NCBI GenBank assembly: GCA_036343635.1 | Contig: JAYYVF010000076.1 | Coordinates: forward strand, 1 to 64,000 | Direction: 5' to 3' | Origin: GCA-2693325 sp036343635 | Lineage (GTDB): Bacteria > Latescibacterota > UBA2968 > UBA8231 | DNA length: 64,000 nucleotides | Part shown: piece after piece, positions 34,726 through 44,287 of the stretch | Layout of the letters: each line of letters begins with the position of its first letter | Position numbering within the stretch: the first letter of the stretch is position 1 | Notes under the pieces: generated by a model | Databases searched by the model: none | What the model was told of the DNA's origin: nothing | The model's input: the letters and a program-made list of their open reading frames with translations, nothing else | Translations under genes and position numbers: made by a program

Positions 34726-36363
34726 GTGATTGGTTTAGCCATACTCATGTTGGGAATAGGATCTGAATCATACGCAGAGATGAAACGTTGGGAATGGGAT
34801 GACGAACCCTATTTGCCTTCGACTCGTCGAGACGTGGTCTGGATAAATGGGGCCTACAAGTTAGCTGAACTTTCTGAAGAAGAAAATATTGCTCTCGGGA
34901 ATACTGCAAAGGATGATTTTGGTTTGCGCGTCCCTTTGACTGATGGCAAAATAGATTTGATTGTCAGTGAATGGATTTCCAATTCACCGAATGTTTTCGG
35001 ACGCAATTTTGTTGTTGATTTAGGTCAAAATCGTGCTATCACAAAAGTTCGAGTTATACCCGGTCAGACGGCCCTTAATCAACCCGAATATTTTGTGCGG
35101 GGTTATCGGATCGAGGCCGCTCACGAAAACTCGAGAGATGTTTGGCGGTTATTGGCCGAACAAACTAAGCATTTTAATTTGGTTTTGGATACTCAAGCGG
35201 ATTCTTCCTGGAAGGTGACTGATGATGTTGGATTGAGCACATATCGAGAAGCCCGATATGTAAGGTTAACTATTACGAGGCAGGATCGAAGCAATTGGGT
35301 CGCTCTCGGTGATATTGAGGTGTATGGGACTGGGTATCATGCACACGGCGATCTACAATTTGACTTTGGAGCGAAACAACCAGTAAACATTGGCCGTATT
35401 GTTTGGGAAGCGGATGTGCCTGATGGAACAGACTTGCGAATGAAAGCAAAGGGTGTATCTGTTGATAATTTAGATTGGGCAGAAGTACCCAGTCTGGCCC
35501 AAAGGGATCAATATACGGGTGTTGAGCCAGTTGAAGATCTTGAATTTAAGGTGGAGTTTGAGACAAAGGCGGCCTTTTCTACGCCACGTCTCGACAAACT
35601 GAAGATTGATTATGATCCAACGTTGGTGGCTTCGTATGTAATATGTCATATTGAACCGAATAAGATACAGCGAAAAGAAATAGCGGAGGTAAAATACATA
35701 ATTGATGCTATGGTCGGCTCTGATGATTATGGAATAGATTGGATAGAAATAAAAAACTCAATCTTTGAAGATATAGGGATAGAAATTGATGGTATGATGC
35801 TTACATCTGCTGAATATGAAATTATGGCTGATGTTGATCTAAATAGGACGCGGATTGAATTATTATCAACAATTCGTCAGGATTCGCGGATCGAAATTAC
35901 TGGAAAGACGAGATTGTTTGTTGATACGGAGTTACGCGCTTCGGTTGGGAATCGGGTGCAGGCGGAAAGAGATGGCTACATAAACTGGCAGAATACGACG
36001 GAAAATCCACTAGGTAGCTGGGATTTACAAGTTGTGGGGGCACCTGGCGATTTACTCAGTTCGATTCGGCAGTCTGGTTCCGTTATTTCGCCAGGTAGTG
36101 CTGATGAATCTTCTATAAGCTTTGAGTTTGACGTAGATAACATTAGTTCAGCCACAGAAATAAGCATTGAAATTTATTCGATGAACGGGATTCGTGTAAA
36201 GCGTTTGTCGGAATTTGGAACTGCGGGTGTTTATCGGTTTGATTGGGATGGAAGTTCTGAGAGTGAGAAGATTGTTCCGCCTGGACTTTACATGTATCAG
36301 GTTGTTGTTGAAGGAGCAGGTGTAAGTGGTCGTCGTAGGGGTACTTGCGTTGTGGCCTATTAG
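34726..36363 (+). CDS. Discoidin-domain protein with C-terminal FlgD/Ig-like domain
   Basis: A 545-residue protein. After a short hydrophobic start (MIGLAILMLGIGSESYA) lacking the usual basic residues comes a discoidin/F5-8C-like domain at about residues 40-205, with NFVVDLGQNRAITKVRVIPG and ARYVRLTITRQDRSNWVALGDIEVYG. Middle beta domains follow. The last ~70 residues (ISIEIYSMNGIRVKRL, YRFDWDGSSESEKIVPPGLYMYQVVV) match the FlgD Ig-like style found at the ends of surface proteins. It probably binds carbohydrate or another surface ligand. The GTG start follows the previous stop codon directly, in the same frame. The signal peptide looks incomplete. Confidence 0.72.
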   Translation: MIGLAILMLGIGSESYAEMKRWEWDDEPYLPSTRRDVVWINGAYKLAELSEEENIALGNTAKDDFGLRVPLTDGKIDLIVSEWISNSPNVFGRNFVVDLGQNRAITKVRVIPGQTALNQPEYFVRGYRIEAAHENSRDVWRLLAEQTKHFNLVLDTQADSSWKVTDDVGLSTYREARYVRLTITRQDRSNWVALGDIEVYGTGYHAHGDLQFDFGAKQPVNIGRIVWEADVPDGTDLRMKAKGVSVDNLDWAEVPSLAQRDQYTGVEPVEDLEFKVEFETKAAFSTPRLDKLKIDYDPTLVASYVICHIEPNKIQRKEIAEVKYIIDAMVGSDDYGIDWIEIKNSIFEDIGIEIDGMMLTSAEYEIMADVDLNRTRIELLSTIRQDSRIEITGKTRLFVDTELRASVGNRVQAERDGYINWQNTTENPLGSWDLQVVGAPGDLLSSIRQSGSVISPGSADESSISFEFDVDNISSATEISIEIYSMNGIRVKRLSEFGTAGVYRFDWDGSSESEKIVPPGLYMYQVVVEGAGVSGRRRGTCVVAY

Positions 36364-37222
36364 TAAGAATATAGTTGTTAGTGTTGCATTGTGTATTGGA
36401 TTGAAGCCCCTCGTCGCTTTTGCTGCTTTTGAGGTAGAACACTGGGGCGCTCATTCAGCAGCCATGGGGGGAGCTTTTTCAGCCCACGTAGGCACTGTAG
36501 AAGGTAGTTGGTTTAATCCTGCAGTAGCTGCAGCCATGCAGGTAAAAATGTTTACCAGTACCCATGTTCAGCTTTTTAAAGGGGTACCTGGAGGCCTGAA
36601 ACAGAATTCGGGCGGTGGTGTAGTTCCGACTAAATATGGGGGAGCTACACTCAGTTTCGCAAGATTTGGAGAAAGGGAGTATAGCGAGCAAATATTTGCG
36701 ATGGGGTTTGCTCGGAAGATGCACCAACGCTTTTCCCTTGGTTTTCAGTTAGGTAATGCCGGGTGGGAATTTGGAGATTGGGGGGCACGTGATTGGTCGT
36801 TGTCGTTAGGAGGGTTGTATGAGGTCGGATGGATCACCCCTCATACCTTTGCTCGAATAGGCCTTGTGGCTCGAGGGCTTGGTAGCACTACGAGAGATTC
36901 TGGCAGGTTGACAGGACATCGTCCTTCTCGTTACGTGTTTGCCTTTGAATTAAGGCCCGAGAAGCAGATCTTTGCTGCGGAAGTGGAAACTGGTCGCGGG
37001 GAATGGGAATTAAGAGCGGGTTGTGAAACGCCTTTGGTTGGAGATTGGAACTTGAGATTTGGTGGAAACGTTCTGTTCGCGGAAACGCTAAATCGCACGG
37101 CTAACGTTGGATTGGGTTATACTTGGAACTTAATTCGATTTGATTACGCATATTCGCACTCTTATGACCTTTCGTCGTTTGGTGCTACACACCGAATAGG
37201 TATCGGCCTTTTCGGAAGTTGA
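36326..37222 (+). CDS. PorV/PorQ-like outer-membrane beta-barrel protein
   Basis: A 298-residue protein with a signal peptide (IVVSVALCIGLKPLVAFAA) and mature start AHSAAMGGAFSAH, followed by NPAVAAAM. This opening, with the 'A-MG-A' and 'NPA' pattern, is typical of PorV/UPF0164-type outer-membrane proteins and distant FadL-like barrels. The rest consists of short amphipathic strands ending GIGLFGS. The GTG start overlaps the upstream gene by 38 bases and has a strong AAGGAG 9 bases before it. PorV proteins help move surface proteins across the outer membrane in type IX secretion. Here that role is only a possibility because no other T9SS core gene was recognised. Confidence 0.7.
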   Translation: MVVVGVLALWPISKNIVVSVALCIGLKPLVAFAAFEVEHWGAHSAAMGGAFSAHVGTVEGSWFNPAVAAAMQVKMFTSTHVQLFKGVPGGLKQNSGGGVVPTKYGGATLSFARFGEREYSEQIFAMGFARKMHQRFSLGFQLGNAGWEFGDWGARDWSLSLGGLYEVGWITPHTFARIGLVARGLGSTTRDSGRLTGHRPSRYVFAFELRPEKQIFAAEVETGRGEWELRAGCETPLVGDWNLRFGGNVLFAETLNRTANVGLGYTWNLIRFDYAYSHSYDLSSFGATHRIGIGLFGS

Positions 37223-37305
37223 AAAGATGGATCGTGAGTATGGAGGATAGTGTATTGATACAGCAAATTAAAAAATATCTCTTTTTATTATGTGAGGGTG
37301 CGACC

Positions 37306-40251
37306 ATGAGGCACACGCGCAGACGTGCATTATCGGCCTGTCGATGTTCTGGACATTGGGTCGGAGCAGTTGTCACAATGTTCTTGCTGGTGGATTTGGG
37401 GTATACACAGACCCACCTTCGTCAGCGAGATTTCCTAAATCTTGGTGCAGTAGAGGGCTACCTTAATTATGGAAGGACTGAATACGAACCGTATCCTGAA
37501 TTGATCAGTGCTCGTAATCGCTATGACCGCTTAGGTAATTTTCAAATGCGTGGTCACCGTACGTTCACTTGGGAATTACAGCGTCCAGGCTATAGTGAAC
37601 TTGCGACAAGGTCCGAACAATATCTGGGCTGGTTTAATAATCTAGTTGTTATGAATGACACCTATCGTGGATGGAATATGGGCGTTACGGTTGGTGAGGA
37701 CATTCGAACAAAACTTACCGATTTAACTTTTTACGATCCAAGGTTTTATGGGATTCGGATGGATGGAGCTTCCGCTGACAATCGTTTCACATTGCTGTTA
37801 AGCCAAGGTGGAAGCCAGGCTACACAGTCTCCTAATCCGAAATTTTCTACCTTTCAGGGTAGCAAGGAGCGATCATCCGTGTTGCTTTTTGGAGGTCACT
37901 GGGAAACTCAGTTGGGTAGCGCACTTAAATTAGGCGCCACCTATTTCAATCAGCACATGCTCGACACATTTAACGATAAGGGCTCTTTTATAAGAGGGGA
38001 TACGCCATATAGCATGCTGGGCCCCTCATACATAAGCGTTATTGTTGAGGACGACAATCCGGATGGCGATAATATTTCTGCTGTAGTTTACAATGTGGGG
38101 ATTGAAGTACAAGCGGAAAGTATGGGAAATATGGTCCGTTTTTCCAGTTTGGAGGGAGACCAGGATTACGATATTTCCATGATTCCTGTTGTAGATGGTG
38201 GGATTGCTAATGCAGATGGTGGAAGGGAAGTCTCTGGGCCTGGTCGCGTGGTTTATACGTTTCGAATGCCGGAGTTTGTATTACCTGACGCAGCTGAATA
38301 CGCCACGGATAAACGCCTCACGGTCTCGGATGGTGTTTCGATTAAATCTGTAAAGTTTGCAGCAGACGTTGCCGGTGATTATAGGATCTCTGTTAAACAA
38401 CAGCACTTATTTTTTAATGAAAAAACCTACAATAAAAATATTAGTAAGGAATATTCTCCTGGTGACAAAAGTTACGTGAACCCTTTTACCGGATTAAAAG
38501 GGGAAGATGCTCTTTTAAGTCCCTCTGAAGCGTATGCTGCTGGCGAAGAAATTTACAAACAATGGCCTGTTCCTCCTTCTCCATCCACGAGTCAACTCAA
38601 TCCATTTATGCAATTTAAATGGAACTTAGAGGATCCACAGGATGTCGCTTATACGGTAGTTCGTTCGGAATTTCAAAAGACGGGGATAACTAATAGGAGG
38701 ATTGTCACCTTTGATTATGGTATACCAACTGGGCAGTCTCTCTTTGGACTAAATGGGGAACTTAAATTAGGAGGCATAGATATCAAAGGTGAATTTGCCA
38801 CCAATCCTCAATATTTTATTTATCCGGTAGGAAGCAATGCTGGGGAACGCTTTGAGAAACGGAGCGCTGCCTTTTTTGTTAATGCTATGAAACGTTACAA
38901 AAGCTTCTATTTCGGGTTAGAAGTTTTTCAACTTGATGCTGATTACGGTGGCAACTATGACAGTATTAGGGGAGGTGTTCCATTCTTTACTGACGTGGCT
39001 CAAACCGGATCTCAGATGCAAGAGATGTTCGTTATGACCGACAACGACGATAATGATCAATGGCCGGATGAACTCATTGTTGAACTTCCCAGCGCTGATC
39101 GTCAGGATTCGGGTGTCTTTCCGGGACTTGATGAGAACCAGGACCTTGTCCCTGATACCGATCAGAATCTGAACGGTATAGCTGACTGGACGGAACCAAT
39201 AATCTTTTACGATGCTGATCCACCCGATTTTATTTATGGATTGGACTTTAATAATAACGGAGTTGTTGATTTCAGAGAGAATGACGGGCTCCCGGACTAT
39301 CCTTATCGGCGGGATCGCCGTGGCTATCATGTATTTAGCCGTCTGGACGGTCTAGGTCTTTTAGGAAATAATTTATCTGTGGGTTATTACAATACACGTG
39401 AAGTTGCAGGACGTGGAGAGGCAAGTGCCGTGTACGCGCGATATGAGTACACTGTGAACTCTCCGATTTTAGGGAGGATACGGGTTAATGATGATATAAA
39501 AATGGTTAAAGATGATATAAGAGATGATGTTTATATATGGCGGGATCGGGGTAGTCAAAGAATTGATTCTCCTTATCCGCATATAACTCCACGCCAAATT
39601 GAAGAGCGTGACTTAAACTCTCAACTTATGCCTCCGGATCGTGATCCTTTAGCCATGCGCAATAGTTTGGTAAATACGTTTTTCATGGAAATGCGAACGG
39701 CTCCGATTATAGACTTTAACATAATTAATAATGTGCAATTGATTCGGAATGCACAGGCTGCGGATGAATTTGAGGATGGAATTGTTCAAGATGAAGATGT
39801 TCGATCCATGCTTACTCTCGTAAATAAAATCGACTATACCCTTCGGGCAGGTAACTTTTCTGTAAAACCGATGTATAAACACTTATATCTCAAGGAGCAC
39901 TCCGACCTACTTGGTCAACAAGAAGGAGAATCTGGGGACATTCGATCCTTTTCCATATATACGCCAATTCTCCGTACAAAATTTGATTTAACTAATAAGT
40001 CTAATTTACAGTTGGGTTTCCAAGGGCTACCGTTTTGGCGGTATACGAAAGATGATCGAGTTGATGATCTGCAGGATTTCAAAGAGTGGACAACCGTATT
40101 TATGTTGACAAACCGTTCGGATTACTACGGGTTTGCGTTGTCAACGCAATTCGGTTGGGAGACGACGCGTCGAGAATATGATAGTGAGGAAAATGCGGCC
40201 TTGAATCGTAACAACTCGACGATGTTTTTCGATATAATTGCTGGCTTTTAA
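37306..40251 (+). CDS. Large outer-membrane/surface protein with Ca-type motifs (paralog B)
   Basis: A 981-residue protein from the ATG at 37306. I preferred this to a TTG at 37219 because it gives a good signal peptide (RHTRRRALSAC...VVTMFLLVDLGYTQ) and has GAGGG 8 bases upstream. It parallels the 30292-33285 protein: a beta-rich N-terminal part containing RNRYDRLGN, an acidic stretch at about residues 579-670 with DNDDNDQWPDE, LDENQDLVPDTDQN and DFNNNGVVDFRENDGLPDYPYRRD, and a C-terminal barrel-like region ending FFDIIAGF. The final Phe fits a BAM signal. It is followed after 21 bases by the giant TPR gene. Confidence 0.75.
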   Translation: MRHTRRRALSACRCSGHWVGAVVTMFLLVDLGYTQTHLRQRDFLNLGAVEGYLNYGRTEYEPYPELISARNRYDRLGNFQMRGHRTFTWELQRPGYSELATRSEQYLGWFNNLVVMNDTYRGWNMGVTVGEDIRTKLTDLTFYDPRFYGIRMDGASADNRFTLLLSQGGSQATQSPNPKFSTFQGSKERSSVLLFGGHWETQLGSALKLGATYFNQHMLDTFNDKGSFIRGDTPYSMLGPSYISVIVEDDNPDGDNISAVVYNVGIEVQAESMGNMVRFSSLEGDQDYDISMIPVVDGGIANADGGREVSGPGRVVYTFRMPEFVLPDAAEYATDKRLTVSDGVSIKSVKFAADVAGDYRISVKQQHLFFNEKTYNKNISKEYSPGDKSYVNPFTGLKGEDALLSPSEAYAAGEEIYKQWPVPPSPSTSQLNPFMQFKWNLEDPQDVAYTVVRSEFQKTGITNRRIVTFDYGIPTGQSLFGLNGELKLGGIDIKGEFATNPQYFIYPVGSNAGERFEKRSAAFFVNAMKRYKSFYFGLEVFQLDADYGGNYDSIRGGVPFFTDVAQTGSQMQEMFVMTDNDDNDQWPDELIVELPSADRQDSGVFPGLDENQDLVPDTDQNLNGIADWTEPIIFYDADPPDFIYGLDFNNNGVVDFRENDGLPDYPYRRDRRGYHVFSRLDGLGLLGNNLSVGYYNTREVAGRGEASAVYARYEYTVNSPILGRIRVNDDIKMVKDDIRDDVYIWRDRGSQRIDSPYPHITPRQIEERDLNSQLMPPDRDPLAMRNSLVNTFFMEMRTAPIIDFNIINNVQLIRNAQAADEFEDGIVQDEDVRSMLTLVNKIDYTLRAGNFSVKPMYKHLYLKEHSDLLGQQEGESGDIRSFSIYTPILRTKFDLTNKSNLQLGFQGLPFWRYTKDDRVDDLQDFKEWTTVFMLTNRSDYYGFALSTQFGWETTRREYDSEENAALNRNNSTMFFDIIAGF

Positions 40252-40272
40252 GTATAACTGGGGAATTAAGGA

Positions 40273-43200
40273 ATGCTCTTAATCAATTTACTTACCGTAG
40301 TAGTGATGGGCGCAGCAGTTAGCCTAACTACACGTTATTTTTCTCCGCAAGAATTACAGGATCGTTTCGGTGCTGGGCAGACGCTATATGCCCTCGGTGA
40401 TTATGAAAAATCGATCGGCCATTTTCGTGCGGTATTAAAGACAAAAAGTAATGCAACAATTAATGTGGATGAAGTTAGTGTGACCTTAGATGACTTCATC
40501 CTTCCCGTCCGCGTGGCTGCTATGTATCAGCTTGGCAATGCCCATAACAAACTGGGCCAGGATAAGTTGAGAAGATCTGGTTATCTACGTAAAGAAGGTA
40601 AACAGAAGCTTGCTGAAGAACGTTATTCCGAGGCTTTGGCCGACTTTGAGACCAGCCTCAAATACTTTGGAGAAATTAGTTCAAAGGATGACGTTGATGA
40701 ACGTACGCGAGTTATGGCCCAATTTCAGACGTTAGAGACGAACTATAAGTTAAAACAGTATCAGGAGGTAATCGAAGAAGGTAGCAAGTTACTCGAACAA
40801 TTCCCGAATAGTGTTTACGAGACGGCTGCCATGTATAATATCGGATGGTCGTTTTTTGAACTCGGTAGTTACGATTCAGCCATCGACAACTTTGAACAAG
40901 TTATAACCTTATCGCCGCGTGGGTCTCATGCAGATCGATCTTATTTTCAAATAGCTGAGTCTTATGAAAAATTGAATGATTACGACCAGGCATTGGAATA
41001 TCTTGAACGCCTGATAGGCCGTTACGATTTCTCTGCTATGTCCGAAAAAGAATTGATTGACATGGCCAGCATGAAGTTAAAAGGACTTGTTGAGGAGACG
41101 TCCCGTGAATTGGTGGCCAAGGCGCAGTTAAGAAGAGGAGATATACTAGCGCAGAGAGGCGATGTCGAAGATGCTTTAGCGGTTTTCGCAGGGGTTCCGG
41201 CCAAATATCCGATGGAGACGGCCTTAGTACAATCAGCCTATTTGAAAACTGCTGAATTAATAGAATCTGAGCGCGGAACTGAGGCTGGCATATTAGCGTA
41301 TAAAAGTGCGATAGAAAATGTTGATGATAAAAGGTTTCAGGCAAAAATTCAGGTTACAATTGGGCGCCTGTATTACGATGTCGAAGAATATGAAAAAGCT
41401 GCAGAAGAATATCGGATCTTTTTAAACGCTTACGGTGATGTAGCTGTTCGTATAGGTTTTGCTCCTGATAAAGTTTATTTCCGGATTGCACAGTGCTACC
41501 AGATGTTGACTCGTTCCGTAGGATTGTCGGGCGACAGTCCGGGGCAGGAGGCTTATGCTCAAAAAGCCTTGGAGTTATATAACAAAATACTTACTGAGCA
41601 TAGTGAAAGCAGTATGGTCCCTGATGTACACTTTTCGATTGGATACGTGAAACAGTTACAAAAGGATTCTTCTGCCGAAGAAGCTTACCAGTTTATGGTT
41701 GATAATTTTTCGGAACATCCCGCTGCGCCAAATGCTCTTCAGCAATTGGCTCGATTGAGTTACGAGCGGGGTGAATATAATGAAGCCCGTGAGCGCTACG
41801 AAAAACTCGTGTCTAAATATCCAGAATCGGACGTGATCAGTGCGGGTTACATGGAACTGGGGCTTACCATGAAATATTTGGATGATATTCCCCAGGCTAT
41901 AGCATACTTTGAAAAGATTGATCCAAATTGGCCACAGTGGGCAAAGGTGCAGGCTGAATTGGCTGATCTGCATGTGAGAGCAGGACAGATGGATCAGGCC
42001 AAGAGCGTTTTGGTGCGTGCGATGAACAGTACCAAGGACGAGCAACTTCGGGGTCAATTACTTTATGTGAAATCGCGCATTCACTTTGCGGATGGGGAAT
42101 ACAGTGAGTCCATTGCCGGATTTGGCAAATCCATGCAATTGCCTGTTGCCGATGATATTGTTGACGGAGCTCTTCTTTCTCGTGGCAGTGCTCAATACGA
42201 GTTGGCTAAGGAGCTTGATGCAAAGAAAGATACCGCCTCGGCACGTGAACATTACGAAGCGTCGTTGATAGATATGAAAGCTCTTTTAGAAAGAGATCCC
42301 GCTCCAAACATCAAGGATAGTGCTTTTCGTACACTTGGCGCAGGAATGATTCGTCTTGAACGTGAAGAGGAGGCGGTTAGATACTATAGTGAACTAATTG
42401 ATGCAAGTTCAGATCTTCAGCAAAAAGCTACGTTTCAGATGTTGCTGGTTGAGCTATATTTTGATCAACAGCAATATGAGATGGCTGAATCCTTTGCTCG
42501 GAAACTACTTGAAATGGAATTTGAAGACGATAATTCAGCTGGCTATTTCCGAAAGGAGCGGGCCTATTCCATTATCGGAAATGCCCTGCTCAAGCGCAAA
42601 CAATATGTTGCGGCAAGCGCAGTGTTTGGAGATGGTTTGAATGCATATCCAAATTCGGGAGAAAGTGCGAACTTGGCTTTCTCAAGAGCCTTCGCGGATT
42701 TTAATCAGGGTGCCTATGAAAAATCTGCAAAAGGTTTTGACTTTTATGTTAACAAGTTTCGTGACGATCGTAACTCTGTTCATGGCCAGTATTACCTTGG
42801 GCACAGTTACCAGGTGCTAACGCAATTTGATCGGGCGGGTGAAGCATTTGGAGTTTTGTTAGAGTTGTATCCCAATTCCAGCTATTCGGAAGAAGCCATT
42901 TATTTGATTGGTGAAAATTATTATAACCGGAGAATTTTTGATCAGGCAGCTGAATCGTATCGCAAACAACTTGATCGTTTCCCGCAAGGACGTTTTGCTG
43001 ATTCGGCACTGTACGCATTGGCATGGTGCGAATTTGAACAGGAGAATATGAAAGATGGTGTTGCGGCGATGGAGCTATTGGTTTTGCAATATCCTAAAAG
43101 TGAATTTGCTGCTAGGGCCCAATTCACCGTAGGTGACTATCACTACAATAATAAAGAATATGATTCAGCTTTAACTGCATATTCTTCTTTGATAACAAAT

Positions 43201-43545
43201 TATCCTCGTGAGCCGGAAGCTTCAAAGGCTCAACGGCTTGTAGATGAATTGAACGAAATCGAGGCCAGTCAGGCGTATAAGACGGTTATGGCTCAGTTCG
43301 AGGGGAAACAGTATGAATCGGCTATAAAAGGTTTCAAGGAAATAATAGAGAAGTATCCCGAAACGTATACGCAACTCGCAGCCTATTGTAATTTAGGTTT
43401 AACCTACGAAATTCTTCGTCAGTGGCCTGAGGCCGTAGAGAATTATGATAATACGTTGAAAATGGGAAGTGGTGATATAGAAAATTCTGATGTAGTAAAT
43501 TTCGCAAAATTACATAGAGATTGGATAGTAGAAAATAGACTTTAG
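40273..43545 (+). CDS. Giant TPR-repeat protein
   Basis: A 1090-residue protein with an N-terminal membrane or signal segment (LLINLLTVVVMGAAVSL) and then tetratricopeptide repeats through nearly the whole length. Examples are YETAAMYNIGWSFFELGSYDSAIDNFEQV and SEEAIYLIGENYYNRRIFDQAAESYRKQL. Many units have the length and style of YbgF/BamD/CpoB repeats, pointing to a periplasmic location. AAGGA lies just before the ATG. It sits between the large outer-membrane paralog and exbB, so it may bridge the energised inner-membrane complex and the outer membrane; this is inference from order. The last residues are IVENRL. Confidence 0.85.
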   Translation: MLLINLLTVVVMGAAVSLTTRYFSPQELQDRFGAGQTLYALGDYEKSIGHFRAVLKTKSNATINVDEVSVTLDDFILPVRVAAMYQLGNAHNKLGQDKLRRSGYLRKEGKQKLAEERYSEALADFETSLKYFGEISSKDDVDERTRVMAQFQTLETNYKLKQYQEVIEEGSKLLEQFPNSVYETAAMYNIGWSFFELGSYDSAIDNFEQVITLSPRGSHADRSYFQIAESYEKLNDYDQALEYLERLIGRYDFSAMSEKELIDMASMKLKGLVEETSRELVAKAQLRRGDILAQRGDVEDALAVFAGVPAKYPMETALVQSAYLKTAELIESERGTEAGILAYKSAIENVDDKRFQAKIQVTIGRLYYDVEEYEKAAEEYRIFLNAYGDVAVRIGFAPDKVYFRIAQCYQMLTRSVGLSGDSPGQEAYAQKALELYNKILTEHSESSMVPDVHFSIGYVKQLQKDSSAEEAYQFMVDNFSEHPAAPNALQQLARLSYERGEYNEARERYEKLVSKYPESDVISAGYMELGLTMKYLDDIPQAIAYFEKIDPNWPQWAKVQAELADLHVRAGQMDQAKSVLVRAMNSTKDEQLRGQLLYVKSRIHFADGEYSESIAGFGKSMQLPVADDIVDGALLSRGSAQYELAKELDAKKDTASAREHYEASLIDMKALLERDPAPNIKDSAFRTLGAGMIRLEREEEAVRYYSELIDASSDLQQKATFQMLLVELYFDQQQYEMAESFARKLLEMEFEDDNSAGYFRKERAYSIIGNALLKRKQYVAASAVFGDGLNAYPNSGESANLAFSRAFADFNQGAYEKSAKGFDFYVNKFRDDRNSVHGQYYLGHSYQVLTQFDRAGEAFGVLLELYPNSSYSEEAIYLIGENYYNRRIFDQAAESYRKQLDRFPQGRFADSALYALAWCEFEQENMKDGVAAMELLVLQYPKSEFAARAQFTVGDYHYNNKEYDSALTAYSSLITNYPREPEASKAQRLVDELNEIEASQAYKTVMAQFEGKQYESAIKGFKEIIEKYPETYTQLAAYCNLGLTYEILRQWPEAVENYDNTLKMGSGDIENSDVVNFAKLHRDWIVENRL

Positions 43546-43600
43546 GATAAGTGTATAAATAGAATACACTATACGCACTGTATAAGAGGAGAGTCAACAA

Positions 43601-44269
43601 ATGTCCGAAAATTTTATTGTGAGTCAGTTTTTAAAGGGTGGGCCGATGATGTGGCCCTTGTTGCTGTGCTCCGTTGTGGCGACTATCGTAATTATTGACC
43701 GTCTTCTGAGTTATTTTCGGTTACCATCTGAAGAAGAAGCCGAAGCTCAATTAAGTGAGGTAGAAGGTGTTTTGAAGGAGCAGGGTGAAGCGGGTGCAGT
43801 AGAACATTTTCAGCAAAATTCTGGAGTGCTAAATTACGTTTTCGCCGCATTATTAAAGCGTTATGATTCACTGATTTTAGAGAATAGGACCGATATAGAA
43901 GATGTACGACAGGAGTTGATTACAGTAACTGAAGAAGCTGGTTTGAGTTACCTTGGTCGACTATTGAATGCCTTGGGCACCATTGGTGTTCTTTCGCCCT
44001 TGATGGGTCTTTTAGGTACGATTGTTGGGATGATTGAAGCCTTTGATGCAATTGCTCAGGCTGGTGCAGGTGATCCCGCTGCGGTTGCTGCAGGTATTTC
44101 CCAGGCTCTAATTACTACGGCCTCTGGACTAATTGTAGCAATTCCCACGATTGTTTTTCACCGTTATTTATCGGCGCGCGCAGAAAAAGCCTTTAAGGAA
44201 ATCGAGCTTTATTGTCACGCTTTCGCCAATACGTTGATTCTTCGTATGGGCGACCGTACAAATAATTAG
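43601..44269 (+). CDS. exbB: ExbB/TolQ-family proton channel subunit
   Basis: A 222-residue inner-membrane protein with three segments at about residues 17-34, 122-145 and 165-187. The signature LLGTIVGMIEAF and the last segment GISQALITTASGLIVAIPT are typical of the family, with the conserved threonines. At the position of E. coli ExbB Glu176 this protein has Gln (Q168); this occurs in some distant family members. It forms the channel around ExbD and uses the proton gradient to drive an outer-membrane-directed process. It is followed by two exbD genes with 18- and 5-base gaps. A 7-base inverted repeat (43550-43556/43564-43570) lies in its upstream gap. Confidence 0.9.
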   Translation: MSENFIVSQFLKGGPMMWPLLLCSVVATIVIIDRLLSYFRLPSEEEAEAQLSEVEGVLKEQGEAGAVEHFQQNSGVLNYVFAALLKRYDSLILENRTDIEDVRQELITVTEEAGLSYLGRLLNALGTIGVLSPLMGLLGTIVGMIEAFDAIAQAGAGDPAAVAAGISQALITTASGLIVAIPTIVFHRYLSARAEKAFKEIELYCHAFANTLILRMGDRTNN

Positions 44270-44287
44270 TAAAGGGAGTATTATTCA

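Noticed and set aside
34723..34728. Pseudogene by nonsense mutation between lipoprotein and discoidin genes
   Set aside because: Each half forms a complete, plausible protein and the stop is followed by its own start; two genes is simpler. Reported as a finding for checking.
36326..37222. Type IX secretion system
   Set aside because: Only a PorV-like barrel and an FlgD/Ig-like C-terminus are seen; no PorK, PorL, PorM, PorN or SprA-type gene was recognised.
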